64,000 nt of DNA from an uncultured Pelagibacteraceae bacterium (GCA_902590345.1 CACIWK010000004.1:1-64000); one strand, 5' to 3'. Shown: positions 47,362 through 57,502, counted from the stretch's first letter. A program made the numbers and translations. The notes: generated by a model from the letters alone, not told the origin.

Positions 47362-47867
47362 TAAAATTTTCTCTTTTTAACGATTTTACTTATATGTTTA
47401 AGATATTTAATCCAATCTTCTGAAGAGATAATGAAGCCAATACATTTTTTTGATCCACATCTACAAACATGATCATTAAAATCATCTTTGGAGAACTCAT
47501 AACCGTAATCATAGCTTAGTTCTTCACCCTTTTTAATTTTTTTAATTGATTTTATCCATATACGATTGTTAATGATATCTACTTCACAATTAGGTGCGCA
47601 AGAATGGTTTATATATCTGGCCTTATTATACAATGGAGAGCCATCAATGTCGTATTTACTATTTAACTCAAATACATAAACTGATCCATCAGTTTTAGAG
47701 TCTAGATATTTCTTTATTCTTCTTTCACTTCTTTTATCGCCTTCAGCTTTTAATACCTTTTCGCCTACGTATTCAATAATTTTACTATTTTTTTTTATAT
47801 CTTTTACTGCAAACACACCTTTACCATGAACACTTGACTTTTTCACTTTCCAAAGCTTCTCCGTCAT
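47361..47867 (-). CDS. SET-domain protein methyltransferase
   Basis: 168 aa with a full SET fold: GKGVFAVKDIKKNSKIIEYVG, RYINHSCAPNCEV (residues 84-96), KKGEELSYDYGYEF (112-125) and a post-SET Cys cluster C135, C137, C142 (VCRCGSKKCIGF). Bacterial SET proteins methylate lysines on various proteins. Target unknown. Lies between galE and gmhA in a polysaccharide locus, coupled to galE, which is an unexpected setting. Confidence 0.85.
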   Translation of the reverse strand: MTEKLWKVKKSSVHGKGVFAVKDIKKNSKIIEYVGEKVLKAEGDKRSERRIKKYLDSKTDGSVYVFELNSKYDIDGSPLYNKARYINHSCAPNCEVDIINNRIWIKSIKKIKKGEELSYDYGYEFSKDDFNDHVCRCGSKKCIGFIISSEDWIKYLKHISKIVKKRKF

Positions 47868-47951
47868 ACAAGATTATTCCTATTAAATTTTGAAATTAAC
47901 TATTAATTTAATCATTTATAATTAGCACAATAATTGTTATTCATATCTTAT

Positions 47952-48515
47952 TTAGTAAAGCTCATCTTCAATTAATTGACATAATAATTGACCAATAGCT
48001 ATATGCATTTCCTGAATCCTATCGGGCCTGTTTGATGGAGTTTTGATTAGTACATCACAATATTCAGACATCTGAGATCCATCATTTCCTGTTAAGCCAA
48101 TAACTTTAATATTTTTTGATTTGGCAAGCTTTATGCAAGCAATTATATTTTTACTCTTACCGCTCGTTGATATTGCATATAATATATCATTTTTATTACC
48201 TAAAGCTTCGATTTGACGGGAAAATATATCTTCAAATGAAAAATCATTTGCTATTGCAGTAATAATTGAAGTATCGGTAGTAAGCGCCAGCGCAGGTATT
48301 GGTTTCCTATTTTTTCTATATCTTCCAATCAACTCCGCGGCAAGGTGCTGAGAGTCTGCTGCAGACCCTCCATTACCACAATATATAATTTTACCACCCT
48401 TTTTAATTGATGCTATCATCAATTCGTGGGCTATTTTTATTTCATCTAAAGACTCTTCAACTAGCTTTTCGAAGTTATTTGCTATTTCTAAGAAAGTGTC
48501 TTTTATAATCATCAT
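47952..48515 (-). CDS. gmhA: D-sedoheptulose-7-phosphate isomerase
   Basis: 187-aa SIS-domain protein: IIYCGNGGSAADSQHLAAEL, AISTSGKSKNIIACIKLAK and the His in IQEMHIAIGQLLCQLIEDEL. First step to heptose precursors of LPS core or S-layer sugars. No other heptose genes are in the window, so a different phosphosugar isomerase role is possible. Confidence 0.88.
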   Translation of the reverse strand: MMIIKDTFLEIANNFEKLVEESLDEIKIAHELMIASIKKGGKIIYCGNGGSAADSQHLAAELIGRYRKNRKPIPALALTTDTSIITAIANDFSFEDIFSRQIEALGNKNDILYAISTSGKSKNIIACIKLAKSKNIKVIGLTGNDGSQMSEYCDVLIKTPSNRPDRIQEMHIAIGQLLCQLIEDELY

Positions 48516-48576
48516 TATAAATGCAGTTTGTAAATATTAGAGCTTAGTAATAATCAAAGACTAATTTACAAAAAGA

Positions 48577-49770
48577 TTATGGTGTCCCCTTTTTTTTCAC
48601 AAACCTAAAGTAGTTAGACATAAAAACAGTAAGAAAAGCTGAAACAAATAATGAAATTACAACTGTAACTAAGATAATATAAATTTTTGGGTAGCCAGTA
48701 GCAGTTACCTTTAAGTCACTTTTACTAAAATTAAGTAATTGAAAATTTTTATCTTGGACAGCAAGGTCATTTTCCAATTCTTTTATTGAATCATTTAAGA
48801 GCTCAATTGTATTATCAGATATTAAGGAATTTTTTCTGCGATTTAAATCAACATACTTCTGACTATGTGACGGATTTTCATTTAGATTTCTGTTTTTAAT
48901 TATTTCTATTTCATTTTCAATACTTCTATAACCTAAAAAATAATATGGCAGGTTCATATTGAGATCTTCAATATCTGTATCAAGTGGCATATAACCACTT
49001 GAATTTGAAAACTTTTCAAACTCTATTCCCCTCTCCCTAGCCATCTGTGCTTGTTCTTTAAGATAAAGTATTCTTGATTTAATCTCATCGTCGTATGTAT
49101 TTTTAATATTTTCAATTTCCCTCTCTATTCTTGCAATTCTTATTACCTTATCACCTGTTATATCTTCTTTTATATTATTTAAATTATTTATTAAGTCTGC
49201 AATTGCAGCAGCATTAGACTCGTCAATATAATTAACTATTATATTTTCTAGTTGGTTATATTCACTAATAGTAAATTGTAGTTGAAGCTTATTATTTACT
49301 TTATTAACGTTAATATTCGAAAATTTTTCACTAGTAATTTTTAGAACTTCTTCATCAAAATTATCAATGCCTGCAACATTAAAATAGGATTTAACAAGAT
49401 TTTCTTTTTTATTAAGATGAACAAGTAATGCTTCAAATAACCCTTCTTCCGTTACAGGAGTAAATCTTAAATCATTAAGAACAATTTGTTCGTTGATAGC
49501 ACCTTGAGAAAGTATTTGGTTATTAAAATTATTATAATAAGTATTTATTATATTATTTATATATTTGTATTTAAATATATCTGAATAACTATTTTGCTTA
49601 AGATTAATTTCAACTTTAAAGTTTGGTTTATTAAAATAATTGTAAGAAAAATAACCTATAACGAAAATAACTATTCCAAGTAATAAAAAGTTTAAAATAT
49701 TTTTTTGAAGGGTGTAAAGTAAATCAAAAAAACTAATTACCTCATGATTTTCCTCTGAAAGATCAGTCAT
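48577..49770 (-). CDS. Wzz-like polysaccharide chain-length determinant
   Basis: 397 aa with two transmembrane helices (about residues 30-50 and 360-385) bracketing a large mostly helical/coiled-coil periplasmic part (KDNFQLLNFSKSD near the end). N-terminal HEVISFFDLLYTLQKNILNFLL is typical of Wzz/PCP proteins. No kinase domain. Sets O-antigen or capsule chain length with a Wzy polymerase. Confidence 0.8.
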   Translation of the reverse strand: MTDLSEENHEVISFFDLLYTLQKNILNFLLLGIVIFVIGYFSYNYFNKPNFKVEINLKQNSYSDIFKYKYINNIINTYYNNFNNQILSQGAINEQIVLNDLRFTPVTEEGLFEALLVHLNKKENLVKSYFNVAGIDNFDEEVLKITSEKFSNINVNKVNNKLQLQFTISEYNQLENIIVNYIDESNAAAIADLINNLNNIKEDITGDKVIRIARIEREIENIKNTYDDEIKSRILYLKEQAQMARERGIEFEKFSNSSGYMPLDTDIEDLNMNLPYYFLGYRSIENEIEIIKNRNLNENPSHSQKYVDLNRRKNSLISDNTIELLNDSIKELENDLAVQDKNFQLLNFSKSDLKVTATGYPKIYIILVTVVISLFVSAFLTVFMSNYFRFVKKKGTP

Positions 49771-49868
49771 TAGATTTGACCCGTAATAGATAGCAAGCTA
49801 GAAACATATATTAACATATAAGTAATTTAATTTGTTATTTATTAGCAGAAAATTATATATTACTCAAT

Positions 49869-50570
49869 TTATCTGTTTCTTAATTTTCTAATTATTCTAC
49901 CTAAACTAAGACTTGGACTAGGATCAAAAAAATGGGTAAGAGTGGTAATTCTTGGGCTATTATCCTCAGATTTAAATTCACTATTAGCATGCAAGCTTGA
50001 CCGGCCAAGAAATAGTACAGGTTCATAATTTGAAAAATTGAAAAGTTTTACTTTTTTAAACTTTGATAAATTCTCATAATCTTTCTTTGATTTACATCCC
50101 TTATAGTAAAGTTTTGTAATAACATTTTTAGTTTCAGATATCGGTTCCTTACGTAGGTTTGGAAATGTAATTAAAGCTCCATTTTCGATGTCATTGTTAC
50201 TTTTTGGAATATTGACTGGAGTAACTAAAGTGAATAGATGTGAGTCAAAGTGAAATCTATACTGTTCAGTACGATTCGATCTTCTGACTATTCTAGTTAT
50301 TTTATAAATATCAACTTCGTTACACCAATAATTGAACTCTTGCTTCGCAATATCTATAAGTTGAAAATTAAGTTTATCTATAATTTTATATTTTTTTAGA
50401 TAATCTGTATGTAACTCATAATTTGAAAAATAACCACTTTTATTTTCTTGAATTACTTTTTCTCTAAATCTACTTCTATCTTTCTCAGTCATCGCAAATT
50501 GAGGAAGGTGTGTATATCCATTTATAACTAAGCTATTTATTTGATCTTTAGTTAATTCCATTAATGGCAA
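49869..50570 (-). CDS. 2-oxoglutarate/Fe(II) oxygenase-like protein in sugar locus
   Basis: 233 aa. A possible Fe-binding H-x-D is seen at YRFHFDSHLF (His107, Asp109), with distal His194 in GRSSLHANSE and Arg207 in PRITTLTHFFDP, spaced as in cupin-fold dioxygenases of the PhyH/2OG type. I do not recognise a specific family. Between the Wzz-like gene and the O-antigen-ligase-like gene, it may hydroxylate a sugar or a lipid carrier. Confidence 0.55.
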   Translation of the reverse strand: MPLMELTKDQINSLVINGYTHLPQFAMTEKDRSRFREKVIQENKSGYFSNYELHTDYLKKYKIIDKLNFQLIDIAKQEFNYWCNEVDIYKITRIVRRSNRTEQYRFHFDSHLFTLVTPVNIPKSNNDIENGALITFPNLRKEPISETKNVITKLYYKGCKSKKDYENLSKFKKVKLFNFSNYEPVLFLGRSSLHANSEFKSEDNSPRITTLTHFFDPSPSLSLGRIIRKLRNR

Positions 50571-50587
50571 CTTTAAAGTGTTAAAAA

Positions 50588-51838
50588 TTAGTTTTTATTA
50601 TTTTCATATAAACTATGTAAAAAGAAACCAATTGGCAAATAATAAATTATAGATATCCAATTATTAAAAAAATTTTGATTTGGCGCTAACGGCCACAATG
50701 TTATTATGAATGTTGCAATAATGCAGATTTGATAATCACTCAATTTTAATTTTCCAAAAAATATTTTTTGATATATATGAGAAAAAATCATATTCATTAT
50801 TAAAAATAATGGCATCAAAAACATTATAAAACCGATTATTCCAGTTTCAGCAAGAATTTGTATGTAATTATTATGCGGATGGGTAGTACAACTCCATTTA
50901 TCAATTTTATAAATTTCTTTATCACAATATTTTCTGAAAAGTTTTGGTCCTACACCTAGCAGAGGATTTTCTTTGAACATTAAAAAAGCACTATTAAAAT
51001 GACTCTCATGTCTATGTGAAAAAAATATTAATTTATCCTGATTTATGCCTAATTGATTAATGGTTTGGTCAATGTTTCTGCTCTTTATTCCTTCATCGAA
51101 TGAAGCAATAAAAGCAAGTATAAATACAGAAATAATTAATGTTAAACTTCGTAATAGTCGGTATTTGGATATAAACAATAAAATAAATATAGTGGATATA
51201 AATAATAGCAGTAAAGCTGTTCTCTCTCCCGTAGAGAAAATTAAAACATCTATTAATATAAAAAGTGAACCAAGTACAAGTAATTGATATTTGGACAGTT
51301 GAGACTGGAAAAAATATAATGCTAAGAAGAAAGGGAATAATCTTGCTAAGTAATTACCAAGAACCATACTATCATTTAAAGGCAATGATATCCTTACTCC
51401 TTCACCATTAAAGCCAAATAAATTATATTCAAAAAAATATTGGTAGTATCCATCAAATATTGCAAATATAAATGCAATTAATAAAGCAATAGAAAAATAT
51501 CTTATAAAATTTTTTTTCTTATCTAAGAGAAACCATACTGCTAGTGAAAAAATTCCAAATCTAAAATAAAATAAACTACTTTCAAGTGAGAGAAGGGGGT
51601 CTGATGAAAAAATACTTCTTAACAAAATATAAATACAAAATATTATAAAAAATAAAAAGTATCGATTTCTATAATACTTCCACTCTTTTAGAGCAAAAGT
51701 ATAGATTAAAAATATTAGTGTGATTAAAGATACTATTAAATCAGGTACGAAGGGTCCCGATAATAATGCTAATGGTACAAATAAAACCATTACAAATAAA
51801 ATATTTGTAACAAATAGATCAATTTTATTGTTAGTCAT
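50588..51838 (-). CDS. O-antigen ligase / Wzy_C family membrane protein
   Basis: 416 aa, about ten transmembrane segments with a large periplasmic loop containing HESHFNSAFLMFKENPLLGVG and THPHNNYIQILAETGIIGF, the Wzy_C/WaaL signature with the conserved His. It either ligates polysaccharide to lipid A-core or polymerises repeat units; sequence alone does not decide. Confidence 0.85.
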   Translation of the reverse strand: MTNNKIDLFVTNILFVMVLFVPLALLSGPFVPDLIVSLITLIFLIYTFALKEWKYYRNRYFLFFIIFCIYILLRSIFSSDPLLSLESSLFYFRFGIFSLAVWFLLDKKKNFIRYFSIALLIAFIFAIFDGYYQYFFEYNLFGFNGEGVRISLPLNDSMVLGNYLARLFPFFLALYFFQSQLSKYQLLVLGSLFILIDVLIFSTGERTALLLLFISTIFILLFISKYRLLRSLTLIISVFILAFIASFDEGIKSRNIDQTINQLGINQDKLIFFSHRHESHFNSAFLMFKENPLLGVGPKLFRKYCDKEIYKIDKWSCTTHPHNNYIQILAETGIIGFIMFLMPLFLIMNMIFSHIYQKIFFGKLKLSDYQICIIATFIITLWPLAPNQNFFNNWISIIYYLPIGFFLHSLYENNKN

Positions 51839-51887
51839 TGATATTTTTTATAAAATTAGTAATAGATATTATAATAATTAGATTTTT

Positions 51888-52922
51888 ATGTTCTATCTTA
51901 TAGTATCACTTAATACATTATTTATTATATTATTATTAATCTATTTAAGTAATAAAAATAAGATTTTATTAGAACACACCTCTAAAACAATAAGAAAGAT
52001 TCACTCTAAGCCAGTTGTAAAAATTGGTGGATTAGTTTTTATTGCTGTCTTTATTAATTTTTTTTTCATAAATGATCCACTTATAAAAAGCATAATTATT
52101 TTCGGTATTTTTTTTGGCTTAATAGGTTTGATAGCTGATTTAAAACCTCATTTTTCTAGTTATAGCAGGTTTATAATAATGACAGTTTTATTAATTTACT
52201 TTGTTATAAACAACATGTTTATTATTATAAATTTCGACGACTCTTATATCACACAATTATTTCTAAATGTTCCTGGGTTGGCTATTATATTTTCTGTAAT
52301 AGGGTTAATGCTCTCAATAAATGGTTTTAATTTCATTGATGGTAATAATGGGTTACTTCTTGGTGTATCAATTCTAATCTTGATGTATTTTATTTATCAT
52401 GCTGCAAGTGTTCCTGATCTTTTGATGTTCTTACAATCATTAATTATTATAGCCAGTATACTGTTCTTTTTTAATTTTTTTTATGGCAATATAATTACTG
52501 GTGATGTGGGTTCATATTATATTGGCTTTACAATTGGATGTGTAGCCATTTTACAAAAAAATTATGGGATAATAAATTCACCTTACGAAATAGCATGTAC
52601 AATTTTTTATCCAATTATGGAAGTAGTACTCACTTTTATAAGAAGATTATTTATTAATAAAACAGCACCTTTTTATCCAGATAATCTTCATATGCATTCA
52701 ATAATTTTTAGATTGCTTAAAATGAATTTACAGAGCTGGTCAGTGAATGTTATTAACTCTTTAACTTCTCTACTCATACTGCTAAGTATATCATTTTTAT
52801 TGTCTTTCCTACATTATTTTGGTGATGATATAGGTTATTTTAATGTTTTTGTATTGTTTATTATAATTTATCTAATAGTTTATGTACAATTATATAGTAT
52901 TTCTAAAAAAAAATTAAAATGA
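51888..52922 (+). CDS. WecA/MraY-like undecaprenyl-phosphate sugar-1-phosphate transferase
   Basis: 344 aa, multi-spanning. Cytoplasmic-loop motifs [13 protein letters not shown] (in place of the more usual FIDGIDGL), [10 protein letters not shown] and the basic HMHSI loop near the C-terminus ([15 protein letters not shown]). Starts glycan assembly on undecaprenyl phosphate. First gene of a rightward three-gene set overlapping gmd by 4 bases. Confidence 0.85.
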   Translation: MFYLIVSLNTLFIILLLIYLSNKNKILLEHTSKTIRKIHSKPVVKIGGLVFIAVFINFFFINDPLIKSIIIFGIFFGLIGLIADLKPHFSSYSRFIIMTVLLIYFVINNMFIIINFDDSYITQLFLNVPGLAIIFSVIGLMLSINGFNFIDGNNGLLLGVSILILMYFIYHAASVPDLLMFLQSLIIIASILFFFNFFYGNIITGDVGSYYIGFTIGCVAILQKNYGIINSPYEIACTIFYPIMEVVLTFIRRLFINKTAPFYPDNLHMHSIIFRLLKMNLQSWSVNVINSLTSLLILLSISFLLSFLHYFGDDIGYFNVFVLFIIIYLIVYVQLYSISKKKLK

Positions 52923-53983
52923 GTAAAGTTGCTTTAATAACTGGCGTGACTGGACAAGACGGTTCTTATTTATCAAGACTTCTTTTAAGCAAAGGCTATA
53001 CAGTACATGGTCTAAAAAGAAGAAGCTCGTTATTAAATACACAAAGACTTGATGATATTTATCAAGATCCACATGAAAAATCTGTTGATTTAATTCTTCA
53101 TTATGGAGATCTTACCGATACGACAAATTTAGTAAAAATTATAAATGATATTAAGCCAGACGAAATTTATAATTTAGCAGCTCAATCTCATGTTAAGGTC
53201 AGTTTTGAAACAGCTGAATACACAGCTAATGCCGATGCATTAGGCACTCTAAGACTTCTGGAAGCCTTAAGAATTCTAAAAAGTGATTGTAAATTTTATC
53301 AGGCTTCTACCTCAGAACTTTATGGTAAGGTTATTAATGATATTCAAGATGAATCAACTGTTTTCATGCCAAGGTCACCTTATGCAGTTGCTAAATTGTA
53401 TGCTTACTGGATTACTGTCAATTACCGTGAAGCTTACAATTTATATGCATCAAATGGTATCTTATTTAATCACGAAAGCCCATTGAGAGGCGAAACTTTT
53501 GTAACGCAGAAAATTTCAAATGGAGTAGCAAAAATTGAATTAGGACAATTAGATGTCTTACATTTAGGAAATTTAGATGCAGTTCGTGATTGGGGACATG
53601 CTAAAGATTATGTTCGTGGAATGTGGCTCATGTTGCAACATTCTGAACCTGATGATTTTGTATTAGCAACTGGTAAAGGTGTTAAAGTTAGGCAATTTGT
53701 TGAAATGGCTTTTTCAAAAGTTGCTAAAGAAATTGTATGGGAGGGCAACGGTTTAGATGAAGTAGGCAAGGATAGTAAGACTGGAAAAATATTAATTAAG
53801 ATTGATCCGAGATATTTTAGACCTACCGAAGTTAATCACCTGACTGGAAATGCGGAAAAGGCTAGAAAGCTTCTAGGTTGGAAGCCTGAAATAAGCTTAG
53901 ATGAAATGATAGAAGAGATGGTGAGAGTTTCCTTGCATAACGCTAGTCAACCCAAGCCAAATTTTATTTTAGCTGATTTTTAA
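52919..53983 (+). CDS. gmd: GDP-mannose 4,6-dehydratase
   Basis: 354 aa, E. coli-type Gmd: [81 protein letters not shown] and [13 protein letters not shown]. Makes GDP-4-keto-6-deoxymannose. Overlaps the fcl start by one base, a classic gmd-fcl pair. Confidence 0.95.
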   Translation: MSKVALITGVTGQDGSYLSRLLLSKGYTVHGLKRRSSLLNTQRLDDIYQDPHEKSVDLILHYGDLTDTTNLVKIINDIKPDEIYNLAAQSHVKVSFETAEYTANADALGTLRLLEALRILKSDCKFYQASTSELYGKVINDIQDESTVFMPRSPYAVAKLYAYWITVNYREAYNLYASNGILFNHESPLRGETFVTQKISNGVAKIELGQLDVLHLGNLDAVRDWGHAKDYVRGMWLMLQHSEPDDFVLATGKGVKVRQFVEMAFSKVAKEIVWEGNGLDEVGKDSKTGKILIKIDPRYFRPTEVNHLTGNAEKARKLLGWKPEISLDEMIEEMVRVSLHNASQPKPNFILADF

Positions 53984-54924
53984 TGAAGAACCTATGTTCT
54001 CTAGATGGAAAAAAGGTTTTAGTTGCTGGCAGCAATGGAATGGTTGGCTCAGCTGTGTGCAGGAAACTTAAAGAAAGAAATTGTAAAATCATTCAGTCTT
54101 CTCGATCAGAGATTGATTTCACAAGACAATTAGACGTTGAGAAATGGATAAGTACAAAAAAACCAGATATTATAATAATTTGTGCAGCTAAAGTAGGGGG
54201 TATTCTGGCAAATGACTCTTTTTCTGCAGATTTTATATACGAGAACCTTCTAATAGAATGTAACCTAATAAAGGCTGCCCATCAAAACAAAATTCAGAAA
54301 CTACTTTTTTTAGGATCTAGTTGTATTTATCCTAAATTTGCTATGCAGCCAATGGATGAATCTTTATTAATGAGTGGGCCATTAGAACAAACAAATGAGA
54401 GTTATGCGGTTGCTAAAATTGCAGGAATCAAATTATGCGAGGCTTTTAGAAAGCAATACAAAAGTGACTTTATTTCAGCATTGCCTTGCAATTTGTATGG
54501 GCCGGGCGATAACTATGATCTTGAAAGTAGTCACGTTTTACCAGCACTGATAAGAAAATGTTTGGAAGCTAAGTTACGAAATCTTGAAAAAGTTATTATT
54601 TGGGGAACAGGAAAAGTTAAGAGAGAGTTTATGTATGTAGATGATTGTGCTGAAGCAATTTTGTTCCTTATAGAAAATTATTCGGATAGCAGTCCAATCA
54701 ATATCGGAACTGGAGAAGAGATTAAAATTAGTGAATTAGCTAGTTTAATAAAAAAACTTGTTAGTTTTGATGGAAAATTCGAATTTGACCCAAGTAAACC
54801 AGATGGTACTCCGCGCAAATTACTTAATAACCATAAGATATTGGAACTTGGATGGAAACCGAAAATCTCACTCAAAGAAGGGATCTTATCTACAATTAAT
54901 AGTCTTTCTGCAGATTTTAAATAG
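53983..54924 (+). CDS. fcl: GDP-L-fucose synthase
   Basis: 313 aa. VAGSNGMVGSAVCRKL, AAKVGGILANDSFSADFIYEN, LGSSCIYPKFAMQPMDESLL, SYAVAKIAGIKLCEAF and NLYGPGDNYDLESSHV identify WcaG/Fcl. Converts the Gmd product to GDP-L-fucose. Its stop directly touches the convergent stop of the next gene with no bases between. Confidence 0.95.
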   Translation: MKNLCSLDGKKVLVAGSNGMVGSAVCRKLKERNCKIIQSSRSEIDFTRQLDVEKWISTKKPDIIIICAAKVGGILANDSFSADFIYENLLIECNLIKAAHQNKIQKLLFLGSSCIYPKFAMQPMDESLLMSGPLEQTNESYAVAKIAGIKLCEAFRKQYKSDFISALPCNLYGPGDNYDLESSHVLPALIRKCLEAKLRNLEKVIIWGTGKVKREFMYVDDCAEAILFLIENYSDSSPINIGTGEEIKISELASLIKKLVSFDGKFEFDPSKPDGTPRKLLNNHKILELGWKPKISLKEGILSTINSLSADFK

Positions 54925-55698
54925 CTAAAGTAATTTTTGTTTGAAATAGCGGTGAAAGGAAAAGTAGATATAACTAAAAATTATTTTCAGCTTTAAAAAA
55001 AATATTATTTTTTTTTGATTTAATAAAACTTTAAAGAAATTTTTAGAAGTTAGAAATTTATTTGAAGAAACAGAATTTGAACTTATATACTGGGTGCCTA
55101 ATGTCATTGGTATGCCATACCCATATTTTATTTTTTTTAATATAAAATAAAAAGTCCACAAATCTTCATTAATTTTTAATGAGTAATCAGAAAACTTAAT
55201 TTTATTAAAAACTGAAGCATGACATATTACAGTAAGACAATTTCCGACATTTCTCTTACTCAAGAATTGAGAACTATTTACTATTTCTGGTGATCTAATC
55301 GACAGTTTTTTTATTGATTTGTTAATTATAATAAAATCATGGAACGCAAATTTAGAATTCGTACAAATTAAAAATGTTATCATGCAAGCAATTTTTTTTT
55401 TGTGCCACTTATCGTCTGAATCAAGAAAGGCAATATATTCTCCTTTTGATATTCTTATAGCCTCGTCCCTTGCAATAGATTGACCTTTATTTTTTTTAAA
55501 TTTAATTAATTTAATTTCTTTATGCTTTATAGCCAAATTTTTCACTACTTTATATGTATTATCAGTTGAGCCATCATCAATAACAATAATTTCAAAAACT
55601 TTATAAGTCTGAAGTAGTACACTCTTAATTGCTCTAGCTATCGTTTTTTGAGAGTTGAATGCTGGTATGACAACTGAAATATTGCTATAAGTTTTCAT
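54925..55698 (-). CDS. family 2 glycosyltransferase
   Basis: 257 aa. GT-A start SVVIPAFNSQKTIARAIKSVLLQTY, VIDDGSTDNT and FLDSDDKWHKKKI (DxD). Its start overlaps the upstream gene's stop by one base. Donor sugar unknown. Very Lys/Ile-rich. Confidence 0.9.
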   Translation of the reverse strand: MKTYSNISVVIPAFNSQKTIARAIKSVLLQTYKVFEIIVIDDGSTDNTYKVVKNLAIKHKEIKLIKFKKNKGQSIARDEAIRISKGEYIAFLDSDDKWHKKKIACMITFLICTNSKFAFHDFIIINKSIKKLSIRSPEIVNSSQFLSKRNVGNCLTVICHASVFNKIKFSDYSLKINEDLWTFYFILKKIKYGYGIPMTLGTQYISSNSVSSNKFLTSKNFFKVLLNQKKIIFFLKLKIIFSYIYFSFHRYFKQKLL

Positions 55699-56369
55699 TA
55701 AAAGATATAATTTCTTATAAAATTTTTAATTTTCAAATAAATAATTAATAAATAATTTTTCATATTTTTGTTTTTCAATAAAATTTCTATTATTTCTAAA
55801 TCTCTTTTGAATTTATTAATATCTGAAATACCTCCTAATTCAGAAACTACAAAACCATTTTTTATTGATAGATTTTTAAAATTAGTTTTTAATTTCATAA
55901 ATATGTCAAAGTCGGCAGCAAATCTATATTTTTCATTAAAGTCGTCATGATTATAAGGCATTAATACGCCTTGATGACAAAAGTGCTGATTAAATAATTT
56001 TTTTTTTGATATCTTTAGCCCATTGCTGGATTTCCAAGTACAGACTGGCATTTGCATTTCTGAATTTAAATCTTTTATTGGATTGCCAATAATCCAATCA
56101 CCACCATTCAAATACCAGACATATCCCTTACTCACTCTTGATTTGGCAAGATTCATAGCATTATATAAACCTTTATCTTTAGTAAAAATGTAATCTATAG
56201 ATAATTTTTTTTTAAAATGACTTATCGTTAATGCGTTTATTCGCTTTGATTTTGATCCATCTTGAACAATGATTTTATTATAATTTACAAAACTAGTCGA
56301 AAGGGAGAATAATGTTTTGTATAAACCTTTTTGATCATTCTTAGTTACTATTATAATTGAAAGATACAT
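55698..56369 (-). CDS. family 2 glycosyltransferase, WcaE-like
   Basis: 223 aa. Start LSIIIVTKNDQKGLYKTLFSL, VQDGSKSKRI, DKGLYNAMNLAKSRV and YLNGGDWIIGNP resemble the WcaE/colanic-acid group of GT2 enzymes. Donor unknown. Coupled to the following GT2 gene; follows the frameshifted polymerase by about 10 bases. Confidence 0.87.
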   Translation of the reverse strand: MYLSIIIVTKNDQKGLYKTLFSLSTSFVNYNKIIVQDGSKSKRINALTISHFKKKLSIDYIFTKDKGLYNAMNLAKSRVSKGYVWYLNGGDWIIGNPIKDLNSEMQMPVCTWKSSNGLKISKKKLFNQHFCHQGVLMPYNHDDFNEKYRFAADFDIFMKLKTNFKNLSIKNGFVVSELGGISDINKFKRDLEIIEILLKNKNMKNYLLIIYLKIKNFIRNYIF

Positions 56370-56379
56370 AATCTAATTA

Positions 56380-57502
56380 TTAATCTTTTATAGGTCCATA
56401 AAGTGATCCATCTGCACAATAATCAGATCCATACCATGCAGGAATGCAATATTTCGTATTTAATACTTCCATTAAATTTGGTGCAAATGCGAAATAAATA
56501 AATAAAAGGATCCAAATCATTTTAAAAATTATTTTTTTACTTATATATAATAAATTTGCACCAACAATTGACATACAGACTGCTATTAATAAATTATTGA
56601 TCACAGATATTCTTACAAAAGCATCTCCCATATTTATAAAAAATAAAACAACGATTGATAAATAAATATTTGCCATTATTAGAACATCAAAAAAAAATCT
56701 TTTTTTACTATTGATTGAATTTCTTATATCTTGGTAAATGTAAAATAATAATATTGAATATATTAAAATTAGAAAATATTTGATTATATTTGGTGTACGG
56801 CCTTCTGTTGACCATTCAGAACTAATATTTCTAAGGCCTTCAAAATAATAATTTATGAAAAGAAAGAAAATGATTCCTGTAATAATTGACAAGACAAATA
56901 TGTAAAAAAACATTGCATAAAAACTATGAAACTTTGAACTAAAAAATAAATAAGCTAAGTAGAATGGAATAAATAATGCAAATGTATTTAATGCCATATG
57001 ATGAAATAATGGAGATATAAAAATAAGTGAATACCCAAAAATACTATTTTTTCTAAAAATAAGTATTATTCCTAATAAAATAATCATTATCGATAATGAT
57101 TGTCTTAAGTTATTTGTTATAGCTAATCCAAAAAAAACCGATGCAATAAAGATTATAAATGCAGGCTTACTTAAATGTTTATATTCTTCAAAATCACTAA
57201 ATAAATATTTAAATGAAAGAAATGGTATAGAAAAAAAGACTATAACCCATAAATAATATACGCCCATGGGTTGTAATATTTTAGAAAAAAAAAGACTTAT
57301 ATTTTTAAATCCATATTCATAGACTCCCGGTTCTTTAAAATATGATATATATATGGATAAATCGTGAGATGGATAGTTTAAATATATAGCTGTAAAAATA
57401 ATAAAAAAAACTAATATAATAAAAATAAATTTTTTCCCTAACTATAAAAGAAAATAAAAAAGTCAAATGTCCTGTTAGCCATAATAAGGCAGAAAAGGTC
57501 AT
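56380..57502 (-). pseudogene. EpsG/Wzy-like polysaccharide polymerase, apparent frameshift
   Basis: The ATG at 57502 directly follows the methyltransferase stop (TAAATG) and reads MTFSALLWLTGHLTFLFSFI, then stops at 57335-57337. The rest continues in another frame without any usual start: from about 57441 it reads through IYLNYPSHDLSIYISYF and EPGVYEYGFKNISLFF into the open frame to 56380 (MGVYYLWVIVFFS...). Joined, the product is ~373 aa with about ten helices and looks like EpsG-family polymerases. The frame switch lies in 57403-57444, which holds an A8 tract (57403-57410, + strand) and a T6 tract (57430-57435). Phase variation, decay or a read error are all possible. Confidence 0.7.

Noticed and set aside
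56380-57267. Polymerase as a normal 295-aa gene starting at the ATG at 57267
   Set aside because: No ribosome-binding site precedes it, conserved-looking polymerase sequence continues upstream in the same frame, and 235 bases between genes would be out of character for this locus.
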